Below, piece after piece: positions 18,523 through 30,110 of a stretch of 64,000 bases of DNA (within the stretch, counting starts at the first letter, position 1; each line of letters begins with the position of its first letter). The position numbers and the translations under genes are program-made. The stretch is from Devosia crocina (GTDB lineage: Bacteria; Pseudomonadota; Alphaproteobacteria; Rhizobiales; Devosiaceae), in the NCBI RefSeq assembly GCF_900116545.1, contig NZ_FPCK01000001.1:992001-1056000 (forward strand), read 5' to 3'. The notes under the pieces were generated by a model that saw only the letters and a program-made list of their open reading frames with translations, was not told the origin of the DNA and made no database searches.

Positions 18523-19790
18523 ATGGCTGATTACAGGGTACCGTCTCCGCTGGCGCGCGAAGCCATGGCTTATGTGCTGGCGGGTGGCCGGGGAACGCGG
18601 CTGATGGAATTGACCGATCGGCGCGCCAAGCCGGCGGTCTACTTTGGCGGCAAGTCGCGCATCATCGATTTTGCGCTGAGCAATGCCATAAATTCGGGCA
18701 TTCGCCGCATTTCGGTGGCAACGCAATATCAGGCGCACAGTCTTATCCGCCACCTGCAGCGTGGCTGGAACTTCCTCAGGACCGAGCGCAACGAAAGCTT
18801 CGATGTGCTGCCCGCAAGCCAGCGGGTGAAGGAAGACATGTGGTATGCCGGGACCGCCGATGCGGTCTATCAGAACATGGACATCATCGAGGATTACGGC
18901 GCGCGCTATATCGTGCTGCTGGCCGGCGACCATATCTACAAGATGGACTACGAAATCATGCTGCGCCAGCATGTGGACACGGGCGCCGATGTAACCATCG
19001 GCTGCCTCGAAGTGCCGCGCATGGAAGCCACGGGCTTTGGCGTGATGCATGTCGACGGGCGCGACCGCGTCGTCGATTTTGTCGAAAAACCCAAGGATCC
19101 GCCAGGTATCCCGGACAAGCCGGACATGGCGCTTGCCTCGATGGGCATCTATGTGTTCGAGACCCGGTTCCTGATGGAACAGCTGCGCCGGGACGCGGCG
19201 ACGGAAGGCTCGAGCCGGGATTTCGGCAAGGATATCATCCCCTATATCGTCAAGAACGGCACGGCCTGGGCGCATCGCTTTCCACGCTCCTGCGTCCGGT
19301 CCAGTAACGAGTCGGTTTCCTATTGGCGCGATGTGGGTACGGTCGATGCCTATTGGAAAGCCAATATCGATCTGACCGATATCACGCCGCAGCTCGATCT
19401 CTACGATCGTGACTGGCCGATCTGGACCCATGCGGAAATTACCCCGCCGGCCAAGTTCGTGCATGATTTCGACGGGCGGCGCGGCTCGGCGGTCAATTCG
19501 CTGGTGTCGGGGGATTGCATCATCTCGGGCGGTCACCTGCAGCAGACGCTGCTCTCGACAGGCTCGCGTGTTCATTCCTACTCGGTGCTCGATCAGGCTG
19601 TGGTGCTGCCCTATTGCGATATCGGGCGCAATGCGCGGCTCAAGAAGGTCGTCATCGATCGTGGCGTGTCCATTCCCGAGGGACTGGTGGTCGGGGAAGA
19701 TCCCGAATTCGACGACAAGTGGTTCCGGCGCACCGAGGATGGCGTGACGCTGATCACCCAGCCCATGGTCAATCGTTACCTGGCCGATCG

Positions 19791-19794
<4 letters not shown>
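18523..19794 (+). CDS. glgC: Glucose-1-phosphate adenylyltransferase
   Basis: A 423-aa enzyme that makes ADP-glucose from ATP and glucose-1-phosphate, the committed step of bacterial glycogen synthesis. The nucleotidyltransferase signature is AGGRGTRL (20-27), followed by Lys36 in [23 protein letters not shown] and the sugar-phosphate site FVEKPKDPP follow. The C-terminal left-handed beta-helix contains SGDCIISGG and [14 protein letters not shown]. GlgC is allosterically controlled in alphaproteobacteria, generally by fructose-6-phosphate and pyruvate. Its stop overlaps the glgA start (ATGA), indicating translational coupling. Confidence 0.97.
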
Positions 19795-22866
<3,072 letters not shown>

Positions 22867-22876
22867 GCGCACCGCA

Positions 22877-24886
22877 ATGACCGGTCCGCAACTCGTTCCC
22901 GGCGCCGGGACCATCGACAAACTCGGTGCCACGATCACGCCCGACGGGGTCAATTTCGCGGTCTATTCGGAAGCTGCCAGCGCGATCTGGGTTTCGCTCT
23001 ATGATGAGCAGGACCAGGAAATCGACCGGTTCGAACTGGATGTGCACGAAGACAATATCCATGCCGGCCTGATCGCCGGCATCGGGGCGGGTGCGCGCTA
23101 CGGCCTGCGGGCCGATGGCCGCTACGATCCGGACCAGGGCTATTTCTTCGATCCCAACAAGCTGCTTGTCGATCCCTATGCCCGCCGGCTGGACCGGGTG
23201 TTCGTGCGCTCGCCGCGTTTGCGCCTGCCTCGCGAAGAGGCTGTGGACACCGCGCCGCTGATGCCCAAGGCGATCGTTGTCGGTGAAGGCACTGAAACCA
23301 TCCTGCCGCGCAAAAAGGCGCCGAACCTGTTCTACGAGCTCAATGTGCGCGGGTTCACCATGCGCCACCCGAGCGTGCAGGGACCTCTGCGTGGAACGAT
23401 TGCGGCGCTGACCACCAAACGCGTGATCGACCACTTCAAGTATCTCGGTGTCGACACCGTGCAGTTGATGCCGACCGCCGCCTGGATCGACGAAGGCCAC
23501 CTGCCAGCCCTGGGGCTGACCAATGCCTGGGGCTACAATCCGGTGACGTATTTCGCCATCGATCCGCGCCTTGCCCCGCGGGGTCCGCAGGAATTGCGGG
23601 TGATGACCGATCTTTACCGCAAGAACGGCATCTCGGTGATCCTCGACGTCGTCTACAACCACACCGGCGAAGGCGATGCGCAGGGCCCTATGCTCAGCAT
23701 GATGGGTCTCGATGCGCACACCTACTATCGCTATGTCGAGGTGGATGGAAAGCAGCACCTGATCAACGATACCGGTACCGGAAACACGCTTCGTTGCGAT
23801 CATCCGGCGGTACAGCGTCTCGTGATCGAAAGCCTGCGTTACTGGATCGAGGAGATGGGCGTTTCCGGCTTCCGGTTCGACCTTGCTCCGGTGCTGGGGC
23901 GCGATCCCGCGTTCAACCCTGACGCCGAGATGCTCAAGAAGATCAAGGCCGATCCGGTGCTGAGCAAGGCGATCCTTGTTGCCGAACCTTGGGATCCGGG
24001 TCCGGGCGGCTATGCGCTCGGTAAATTCGGGAAAGAATTCCAGGAGCACAACGACACCTATCGCGACGAAATCCGGGCCTTCTGGAAGGGCGAGCCGGCC
24101 AAGATCGGTGCACTCGCCGGCAAGGTGGCGGGATCGGCCGAGGTGTTCAACGTGGCCGGTCGCAAGCCGAGCCACGGCGTGAATATGCTGGCCGTGCATG
24201 ACGGTTTCACGCTCCGCGACTTCGTGAGCTACAACGACAAGCACAATGAGGCCAATGGCGAAGACAATCGCGACGGGCACAACAACAACCAGTCGTGGAA
24301 TTGCGGCGTCGAAGGCGAGACGGACGATCCCAACATCATCGCCGCACGCAAGCGCGACGTGCGGGCGCTGCTCGCCACGCTGTTCCTTTCGCGCGGTACG
24401 CCGCTGATCCAGCAGGGCGACGAGATGTATCGCACCCAGCAGGGCAACAACAATGCCTATGCCCAGGACAACGAGATCTCCTGGGTGGATTGGGAAGGCG
24501 CAGACGGCACGCTCGTCGATTTCGTTGCGGCGATCAATACGTTCCGCAAGGAGCATCCGGCCGTCAGCCACGACCATTTCCTTTCCGGCGAGGAACGCAA
24601 CGGGGTCAAGGACGTCGTTTGGCTTCATCCCGACGGAAGGGAAATGAACGAAGGCGACTGGAACGACAGCGGCGCTTCGGTGCTCGGCATGCATATCCGC
24701 CACAAGGATGACGAAGTGCTGGTCTGGTTCAACCGCCGGATCGAGAGTGTTGCGGCACAGCTGCCAGAGGGTGAATGGACTGTGGGGATCGATTCCGATC
24801 CGGACACCGAAGTCACCATCGAAGACGGTCAGGTGCAGATCGGAGCACGCTCCGTACTGGCGCTGGTGCGTACCCAGCCGCAATGA
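22877..24886 (+). CDS. glgX: Glycogen debranching enzyme
   Basis: A 669-aa GH13 isoamylase-type enzyme that hydrolyses alpha-1,6 branches left by phosphorylase. A CBM48 domain (about 10-110) is followed by the barrel. Catalytic residues are nucleophile Asp335 in GFRFDLAPVLGRD, acid/base Glu370 in ILVAEPWDPG, and His441-Asp442 in LAVHDGFTLRD. An in-frame start at 22739 would add a proline-rich tail overlapping pgm. The ATG at 22877 gives the normal N-terminus and lies just after the pgm stop. The stop overlaps the next gene (ATGA). Confidence 0.95.
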   Translation: MTGPQLVPGAGTIDKLGATITPDGVNFAVYSEAASAIWVSLYDEQDQEIDRFELDVHEDNIHAGLIAGIGAGARYGLRADGRYDPDQGYFFDPNKLLVDPYARRLDRVFVRSPRLRLPREEAVDTAPLMPKAIVVGEGTETILPRKKAPNLFYELNVRGFTMRHPSVQGPLRGTIAALTTKRVIDHFKYLGVDTVQLMPTAAWIDEGHLPALGLTNAWGYNPVTYFAIDPRLAPRGPQELRVMTDLYRKNGISVILDVVYNHTGEGDAQGPMLSMMGLDAHTYYRYVEVDGKQHLINDTGTGNTLRCDHPAVQRLVIESLRYWIEEMGVSGFRFDLAPVLGRDPAFNPDAEMLKKIKADPVLSKAILVAEPWDPGPGGYALGKFGKEFQEHNDTYRDEIRAFWKGEPAKIGALAGKVAGSAEVFNVAGRKPSHGVNMLAVHDGFTLRDFVSYNDKHNEANGEDNRDGHNNNQSWNCGVEGETDDPNIIAARKRDVRALLATLFLSRGTPLIQQGDEMYRTQQGNNNAYAQDNEISWVDWEGADGTLVDFVAAINTFRKEHPAVSHDHFLSGEERNGVKDVVWLHPDGREMNEGDWNDSGASVLGMHIRHKDDEVLVWFNRRIESVAAQLPEGEWTVGIDSDPDTEVTIEDGQVQIGARSVLALVRTQPQ

Positions 24887-25611
24887 TCATTGCTCAACTG
24901 AGCGATATCCACGCCAACGGCTCGAGCGAAAGGCTCGAGCGGCTGGACGCGGTGGTCGACTGGCTGATGCCGATGCAGCCTGACATTCTGATCGTGAGCG
25001 GCGACCTCGCCGAGGACGACTTCAGCCAAAGCTATCGGGCCGTTCAAAAGCGGCTCGAAGGCTTTGGCTGTCCTTATTTTGTCGTGCCGGGCAATGTCGA
25101 CAATCATGCCGAGATGCGGGACGTGTTCGGGCGCCGATTCGGATGGAGCCGTGACTGGCCGCTCAACGTCTCGGGCGTCGTCGGGGACCTGCGGATCATC
25201 GGCCTCGATGTGACGGTGGAGGGTGCTCATCATGGCGATGCGGCGCCCGTGCTCGACTGGCTGGCCGACGAGCTACGAAGCGAGATGCTGCCGACGCTGA
25301 TTTTCCAGCATCAGCACCCGTTTCCGACCGGGATCGACGGCAAGGATCGAAACGTCTGCTTCAACGGCGATGCCTTGGCGGAGGTGATCGAGAGCGCGGG
25401 AGACAGCGTGATCGGTTTGACCTGCGGCCATGTCCATCGGGCGCTTTTTACGCGGTTTGCCGGACGGCATGCGACCATGGCGCCTTCGATCAAAAAAGCG
25501 AACATGCTGCGGCTCGATGGCCGGGAAAGCGCTGTCGTCGATCCGCCTGGGCTATTGCTGCATCACTGGAGCGAGGGCCGGCTGGTGAGCCATGTGGTGA
25601 TGGTGGGCTAG
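24883..25611 (+). CDS. Calcineurin-like metallophosphoesterase
   Basis: A 242-aa protein with the metallophosphoesterase motif set: DIH in LSDIHANG, VSGDLAED, GNVDNH in place of the usual GNHD, HQHPF, and CGHVH near the C-terminus. The order and length fit the CpdA-like class III cyclic-nucleotide phosphodiesterase/phosphatase group. The start overlaps the glgX stop by four bases, so it is the last gene of the glycogen operon. A role in removing a sugar phosphate or cyclic nucleotide signal tied to glycogen turnover is conceivable; the substrate is unknown. Confidence 0.88.
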   Translation: MIIAQLSDIHANGSSERLERLDAVVDWLMPMQPDILIVSGDLAEDDFSQSYRAVQKRLEGFGCPYFVVPGNVDNHAEMRDVFGRRFGWSRDWPLNVSGVVGDLRIIGLDVTVEGAHHGDAAPVLDWLADELRSEMLPTLIFQHQHPFPTGIDGKDRNVCFNGDALAEVIESAGDSVIGLTCGHVHRALFTRFAGRHATMAPSIKKANMLRLDGRESAVVDPPGLLLHHWSEGRLVSHVVMVG

Positions 25612-25624
25612 AGCCGAGCGGCGG

Positions 25625-26257
25625 CTACTCGGCAGCCACTGCCTCGAAGCCACCGTGCTTTTCGATGAAGCCGATGATCTGGTCCAGACTCTCGCGACGC
25701 AGGAGATCGGTGAAGACATAGGGCCGACCTTCGCGCACCTTCTGGGTATCGCTTTCCATCACCTGGAGGCTCGCACCGACATGTGGAGCGAGATCGGTAT
25801 GGGTGATGACGAGGAGATCGGATCGCGAGATGGCGGGGCCGCCCTTGCGCGGGATCTTCTCGCCCTGGGCAACGGAGATCACATAGATCGTCAGATCAGC
25901 AAGATCGGGTGAGAAGGTGGCTGCAAGATTGTCGCCGCCGCTCTCGATCAGGATGATATCGAGATCGGGGAACCTGCGATTGAGGTCATCGATGGCGGCG
26001 AGGTTGAGCGAGGCGTCTTCGCGGATCGCGGTATGCGGGCAGCCGCCGGTTTCGACGCCCACGATGCGGTCTTCAGATATGGCCTGAACCCGCGACAGGA
26101 TCAGCGCATCTTCGCGTGTGTAGATGTCATTGGTGACGACGGCCATGGAATAGCGGTCACGCATGGCCTTGAGCAGCATTTCGCACAAGGTCGTCTTGCC
26201 CGAGCCGACGGGACCGCCGATCCCGATTCGGAGGGGGCCGTTGAGACTTTTGTTCAT
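25625..26257 (-). CDS. ureG: Urease accessory GTPase UreG
   Basis: A 210-aa SIMIBI-class GTPase that drives nickel delivery into urease. P-loop [10 protein letters not shown] is at residues 14-23, followed by [12 protein letters not shown], the metal-binding CPH motif in [24 protein letters not shown] and the guanine-specificity-type THTDLA. The start at 26257 has GGAGG nine bases upstream; a longer reading frame upstream is arginine/proline-rich and overlaps the previous gene. Last gene of the urease cluster. Confidence 0.97.
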   Translation of the reverse strand: MNKSLNGPLRIGIGGPVGSGKTTLCEMLLKAMRDRYSMAVVTNDIYTREDALILSRVQAISEDRIVGVETGGCPHTAIREDASLNLAAIDDLNRRFPDLDIILIESGGDNLAATFSPDLADLTIYVISVAQGEKIPRKGGPAISRSDLLVITHTDLAPHVGASLQVMESDTQKVREGRPYVFTDLLRRESLDQIIGFIEKHGGFEAVAAE

Positions 26258-26274
26258 TACGAGGTCCTCCGGGA

Positions 26275-26706
26275 TCAGGTGAGGCGGAAAAACACGAGGG
26301 CGAGAAAGCCGAGCCCCAGAGCGAGGCAGAGCGGGGAATAGACGCGGCGGTCGTTGAGGCGGAAATTCGCTTCGGGGGTGAGTTGCTGCCACCAGGGCGT
26401 GAAGCCGAGAATACCGCGGGCGAGAAACAGCGCGGCCAGCGCCAGGCCGCCAAGATTGAGCCAGATGCCGCCACTGTCATGATCGGCAAGGGCCAGCGCG
26501 TATGTGCCCGCGGCAAATGAGCCGAGGGCAATCGCGAAGGAGGCGAGGCGCGGCGGCATGCGTTCGATGTCGCGAAAGCCAACAACCGTCTGGGCGAGGA
26601 GTTTTTCATTGCGGATCGGCCAGGTGCGGCCGAGGGACCACAGGAAATGCGCCAGCGAGACGGCGAAAAGAGCAATGAACATCAGCGAGGCGATGAACAT
26701 GTTCAT
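26275..26706 (-). CDS. Small polytopic membrane protein (possibly DUF3995) within the urease cluster
   Basis: A 143-aa protein with about four transmembrane segments, beginning [17 protein letters not shown]. It contains [12 protein letters not shown] near the N-terminus and a tryptophan-rich [11 protein letters not shown] loop. The general layout resembles DUF3995 proteins, from memory and not checked. Its ATG overlaps the ureF stop by four bases and ureG follows 17 bases later, so it is translated from the urease mRNA. It is not a standard urease gene. A role in urea, ammonium or nickel handling is speculative. Confidence 0.75.
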   Translation of the reverse strand: MNMFIASLMFIALFAVSLAHFLWSLGRTWPIRNEKLLAQTVVGFRDIERMPPRLASFAIALGSFAAGTYALALADHDSGGIWLNLGGLALAALFLARGILGFTPWWQQLTPEANFRLNDRRVYSPLCLALGLGFLALVFFRLT

Positions 26707-27359
26707 GAGCGGAAAATCCTTGTGGGCAGCGTTTCGTGCTGCATCTGCGCGATGTCTGCGCCATAGGCGACGGTGCCGATCTCGTCCAGTGCGGCATGCT
26801 GGCACAGATCGGCAAGCGCTGCGATCGCCGGCTCGAGTGCAGCCATGATGGCCAGGCCATCGGTCTGTCCGATGGGGACGAGACGCACCGCGACCGAGAC
26901 TTGCCCGTGCACCGTTGCGGTAAGAAAGGCGAGAAGAGTGTCGCGCCTGTCGATGCCATGGGCTCCGGCCAGGACCCCAACGGCAACGGGGTAGGGGCAG
27001 GGATCAGGAAGAACCGGCGCGGCGACCAGCGGCCATGCAGCGGATGCGGTAGCAAAGGCGCTACCGGTCATCGTGGTTTCCGACAAGCGTTCGCGGGATG
27101 GCGTGAGCGCCAGGCAAAGATCTGCGAGGTCCTGCACGGCTTGCGGATCGCCATGGGCCTGATGCGCATGAGCGAGGATGATGGCATCGGTCTTGATGCT
27201 GCCGTTTCCGAGAGCGCCGCTTATCCAGTTTTCGGTGGTTGCGCGATCATGGACGAGACGGGAGACGATGGCCGTCTCAAGGCCTGCAGACCAAGCGAAA
27301 GCCCCCACCGGAAAGGCAGGCGAGAGCCAGGTCAGCAGTTTTTGCAGATCGGCACTCAC
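26703..27359 (-). CDS. ureF: Urease accessory protein UreF
   Basis: A 218-aa all-helical UreF protein that joins UreD and UreG in the urease activation complex. The family N-terminus LLTWLSPAFPVGAFAWSAGLE is clear, as is the central RERLSETTMTGSAF stretch. The start codon is GTG at 27359, overlapping the ureE stop (GTGA), so the two are translationally coupled. The 3' end overlaps a small membrane-protein gene by four bases. Confidence 0.96.
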   Translation of the reverse strand: MSADLQKLLTWLSPAFPVGAFAWSAGLETAIVSRLVHDRATTENWISGALGNGSIKTDAIILAHAHQAHGDPQAVQDLADLCLALTPSRERLSETTMTGSAFATASAAWPLVAAPVLPDPCPYPVAVGVLAGAHGIDRRDTLLAFLTATVHGQVSVAVRLVPIGQTDGLAIMAALEPAIAALADLCQHAALDEIGTVAYGADIAQMQHETLPTRIFRS

Positions 27360-27826
27360 TTGCGGGCAAGCAGAGCGTGCGAGGGTTCGGCATGGCTGTG
27401 GCTGTGATAGGCGCCATGCTCGGCGAAGAAGGGCTCGGTCACTTCGGCAACGGTGGCACCCAGGCCCTCCAGCATGGTCTTGAGCACATGATCGCGCTTG
27501 ATCAGAATGCGTCCGGCTTCGAGCTGGGCTGGGGTGTGGCGATTGCCGATATGCCAGGCGAGGCGCAACAGATGCGCGGTATCGCGAGCGCTAACGGCAT
27601 AGAGGAGTTCACTGGCGGCAAGGATGCCGATGCGGCGCCCGTCTTCGAGTTCGAGAGCGCCGGCATGGTCAAGCGTGACGGTGTTCGGGAAGTCGACCGT
27701 GACTTCGGTGCCATTCCGCCCGGTCAGCAGCTTGCGGCGCAGCCGGCGTTCGTCATGGGCGAGCGTGATGGTGTCGATGACGTCGTGGCCGTGGCCGGCG
27801 GGGAGATGAGCTTTGGCGCGGAGCAT
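27356..27826 (-). CDS. ureE: Urease accessory nickel-binding protein UreE
   Basis: A 156-aa nickel metallochaperone. The N-terminal peptide-binding domain (DTITLAHDERRLRRKLLT, then LELEDGRRIGI) precedes the C-terminal domain with AWHIGNRHTPAQ and the interface metal histidine in IKRDHVLKTMLEGLGA. A histidine-rich tail (HGAYHSHSHAEPSH) probably adds nickel-binding sites. The start at 27826 is chosen because the frame upstream overlaps the previous gene and is serine-rich. A four-base overlap couples it to ureF. Confidence 0.95.
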   Translation of the reverse strand: MLRAKAHLPAGHGHDVIDTITLAHDERRLRRKLLTGRNGTEVTVDFPNTVTLDHAGALELEDGRRIGILAASELLYAVSARDTAHLLRLAWHIGNRHTPAQLEAGRILIKRDHVLKTMLEGLGATVAEVTEPFFAEHGAYHSHSHAEPSHALLARK

Positions 27827-27845
27827 TGAAGGCGGGGGTCCTCGG

Positions 27846-28436
27846 TCAACCTGCGAAGGTGAAGAAGCGGATGGTGAGATAGAACTGATGGAGGAGGTGT
27901 ATGCCAACTATGGCAAGGTGCAACCGCCGATCGGCATAGCGCCAGGCGAGCACACATAAAACCATGCCGACGGGCACCTGGACGAAGTAGCTCCAGTCGA
28001 AACGCTCCAGGTGTCGGCCGCCCTTGATCAGGGTGTCGACGGTATCGAGAACGAACGTGCCGGCCAAAATGGAGAAGAACCAGCGGCGGCGTTTGAGGAA
28101 GAAATCCTCGTAGCCGTCGTAGTCGGCAATATTGTCCGGCGAGAGCAGCGCTGCGAGCAGGAACAGCGTGATGGCATAGCCGATCAGGAACAGCGCGACG
28201 CCAAAGGTCCAGAATTCGAGCCTGAACAGCGCAAATTCCCACCACCAGAATAAAATGAGCTCGAGCAGGAGCGAGCCCATCCAGAGCAGGTGCAGGGTGG
28301 ACCACCGATTGCGATGGGGATGCTGGATCATGCCAGCAAAGGTCATCAGCAGCCGGGTGATGCCCAGCCCGACGACAGTGCCCATGACAACCCGCATATG
28401 GGGGAAGATCTCGGCGGCAGTCGGCGTCGGGTCCAT
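27846..28436 (-). CDS. Integral membrane protein in the urease cluster, unknown function
   Basis: A 196-aa protein with five or six predicted transmembrane segments (MGTVVGLGITRLLMTFAG, LHLLWMGSLLLELILFWWWEF, and others) separated by short polar loops such as DYDGYEDFFLKRRR. It lies six bases after the MliC-like gene and 19 bases before ureE, so it is probably cotranscribed with the accessory genes. I do not recognise the family. No metal-binding histidine clusters of the HupE/NikR-transporter kind are present. Confidence 0.75.
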   Translation of the reverse strand: MDPTPTAAEIFPHMRVVMGTVVGLGITRLLMTFAGMIQHPHRNRWSTLHLLWMGSLLLELILFWWWEFALFRLEFWTFGVALFLIGYAITLFLLAALLSPDNIADYDGYEDFFLKRRRWFFSILAGTFVLDTVDTLIKGGRHLERFDWSYFVQVPVGMVLCVLAWRYADRRLHLAIVGIHLLHQFYLTIRFFTFAG

Positions 28437-28442
28437 GGCGGC

Positions 28443-28871
28443 CTATGGGGTATTGCGGGCAGCAAGGCAGGTGGCAAGCGGGGCGGCATCCTCGTCGGAC
28501 TGAACGTCGCGAAGCGTTGCTTCGTCTCCGCTGCTCCACCACTCGTAAGGGCCCGACACATAGCGCGCGCCGGAGCCCGAGAGCGCGGTGGCGAACAGGT
28601 GCGTCTCGCCCTCGACCGGCAGAATGGCGAGGAAATTGGGCGCAGCATTGATGTATTGCACGCGGAAGCCCTCACCATTGTCGCATTGGTAGATGACGAC
28701 GCGGCGCTCGATATCGGTCTCGCTTTCAAGCGTGAGGGTGATGCCAGCGCTGACGAGGGGAGGGGCGGGGGCCTCTGCAGGCGCGACGGCGGGTGCAGCT
28801 TCCTGAGCTGCGAGTGGGACGGTGGCGAAGGCAACAAGTCCGACGGCCAGGGTAGTCTTGAGATCGATCAT
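28443..28871 (-). CDS. Secreted MliC-like (lysozyme-inhibitor fold) protein
   Basis: A 142-aa protein with a signal peptide (MIDLKTTLAVGLVAFATVPLAAQ) and an Ala/Pro-rich linker. The C-terminal domain carries the MliC/PliC pattern: YQCDNGEGFRVQY, LATALSGSGARY-like text (FATALSGSGARYVSG), WWSSGDEATL and a final Cys that may pair with the first. MliC-family proteins inhibit c-type lysozymes in the periplasm. There is no lipobox cysteine, so it is likely periplasmic and not a lipoprotein. It sits in the urease cluster after a 105-base gap that could hold its own promoter. Confidence 0.75.
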   Translation of the reverse strand: MIDLKTTLAVGLVAFATVPLAAQEAAPAVAPAEAPAPPLVSAGITLTLESETDIERRVVIYQCDNGEGFRVQYINAAPNFLAILPVEGETHLFATALSGSGARYVSGPYEWWSSGDEATLRDVQSDEDAAPLATCLAARNTP

Positions 28872-28976
28872 GGCTCTAGCTCGGGTTATTTGGTGTGGTG
28901 CGAAGCACTACCGAATAGATAGCCACAATCGTGGTGATTGATTGTTCTTGCAAGCTGTTGCGCCTCCGAATTGGCT

Positions 28977-30110
28977 CTAATCCTGCCGAAAGACGAACAG
29001 CGTTCCGGGGATAGGCGTGTTGCGCTCGAGGCGGATCGGATGGGCCTGTTCTTCAAGGGGCGTCAGGCCGTTGGCTTTAGCCAGATCGTGCACATAGGCC
29101 CCGGCATGCGCAAAGCGCCCGCTCGAGCGGATGGCGAGACCTTCGCCGTCGTGACTTTCAACCGAAAAGGCGAGAAGGCCGGCAGGCTGGAGGCGAGAAA
29201 CCAAGGCGGCGAAGAGGCGGGCGATGTCGCCGATATAGATAAACACATCGGTCGCAACGATCATCCCATAGGGGCCGGCGAAATTCCCGTCGCTTTGGAG
29301 AACGGCAAGCGCATCGCCTGCGGCGAGATGGCGGTAGATGCCGCGTTCGCCGGCCTTGGTGATCATCTTAGGCGCGATGTCGATGCCATCAAGCGGGCGG
29401 TGAGTCTCGGGCAGAGCTGCGCCCATGAGGCCGGTGCCGCAGCCGACGTCGAGAGTTGGTGCGCGCGCCGGCCCGTGTTTGGCGACGAGACCAGCCAGAG
29501 CTTGGGGGACCTGATAGTCTAGGGTGCCGGTGAGATGTGCATCGAAGGTGTCGGCGTAGGAATCAAAGAGTTCGGCGACATAGGCGGTGTCTGGCGCGCC
29601 GTCCTGGCTGAGCGCTGCCAGCATGTGGCTCGAATAAAGATCGGACGGGCTAAGCTTGGTGGCGCGGGAAAAACTCTTGAGGGCTGCTGCGGGCTGGCCG
29701 AGATCGAGCTGGGCCTGACCTAGCTCACGGAAGATGCCGGCGTTATTGGGATGAAGCTTGCGGCCCTTTTCAAGAAGCTCAGCCGCGGCTTGCGGCTTTT
29801 TGGCTGCGAGAAGGGCCTGAGCAAGGGCAATGTGGAGATCAGCCGAACGGGGCTTGAGGGCGAGGGCGCGTCCAAAGCTGACAGTGGCAATCTCGGTCGC
29901 GCCGGTGCGCATGGCGAGGTTGCCCATGAGTTGATGACCCTCGGCCAGATCTGGCGCGACATTCACCAACTGGGCGCTGAGGCGGGCAGCATCGGCAATC
30001 TTGCCCTGCTCCTGCAACTGTTGGGCGCTGGCCAGCAGTTCCCGCGCGCGGAGGGCGAGGATCGGATCGGTCGGAAGACCTCGGGGCAGTGTGCCGACCG
30101 GCTTTTTCAT
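28977..30110 (-). CDS. TPR-repeat SAM-dependent methyltransferase coupled to ureC
   Basis: A 377-aa protein. Residues 20-165 form about four TPR units (DAARLSAQLVNVAPDLAEGHQ, TVSFGRALALKPRSADLHIAL, and so on). Residues 180-377 are a class I methyltransferase with motif I LDVGCGTGLMG at 220-230, GIDIAPKMI and the post-I acidic region. The start ATG shares one base with the ureC stop (TGATG), so translation is coupled to urease alpha subunit synthesis. It has no DNA-methylase catalytic NPPY/DPPY motif, and a protein or small-molecule substrate is more likely. It is not a known urease maturation factor. Confidence 0.88.
   Translation of the reverse strand: MKKPVGTLPRGLPTDPILALRARELLASAQQLQEQGKIADAARLSAQLVNVAPDLAEGHQLMGNLAMRTGATEIATVSFGRALALKPRSADLHIALAQALLAAKKPQAAAELLEKGRKLHPNNAGIFRELGQAQLDLGQPAAALKSFSRATKLSPSDLYSSHMLAALSQDGAPDTAYVAELFDSYADTFDAHLTGTLDYQVPQALAGLVAKHGPARAPTLDVGCGTGLMGAALPETHRPLDGIDIAPKMITKAGERGIYRHLAAGDALAVLQSDGNFAGPYGMIVATDVFIYIGDIARLFAALVSRLQPAGLLAFSVESHDGEGLAIRSSGRFAHAGAYVHDLAKANGLTPLEEQAHPIRLERNTPIPGTLFVFRQD

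Noticed and set aside
28977..30110. TPR-methyltransferase as part of a restriction-modification system
   Set aside because: No restriction enzyme or specificity gene is adjacent, no DNA-methylase NPPY/DPPY motif is visible, and the gene is coupled to ureC.
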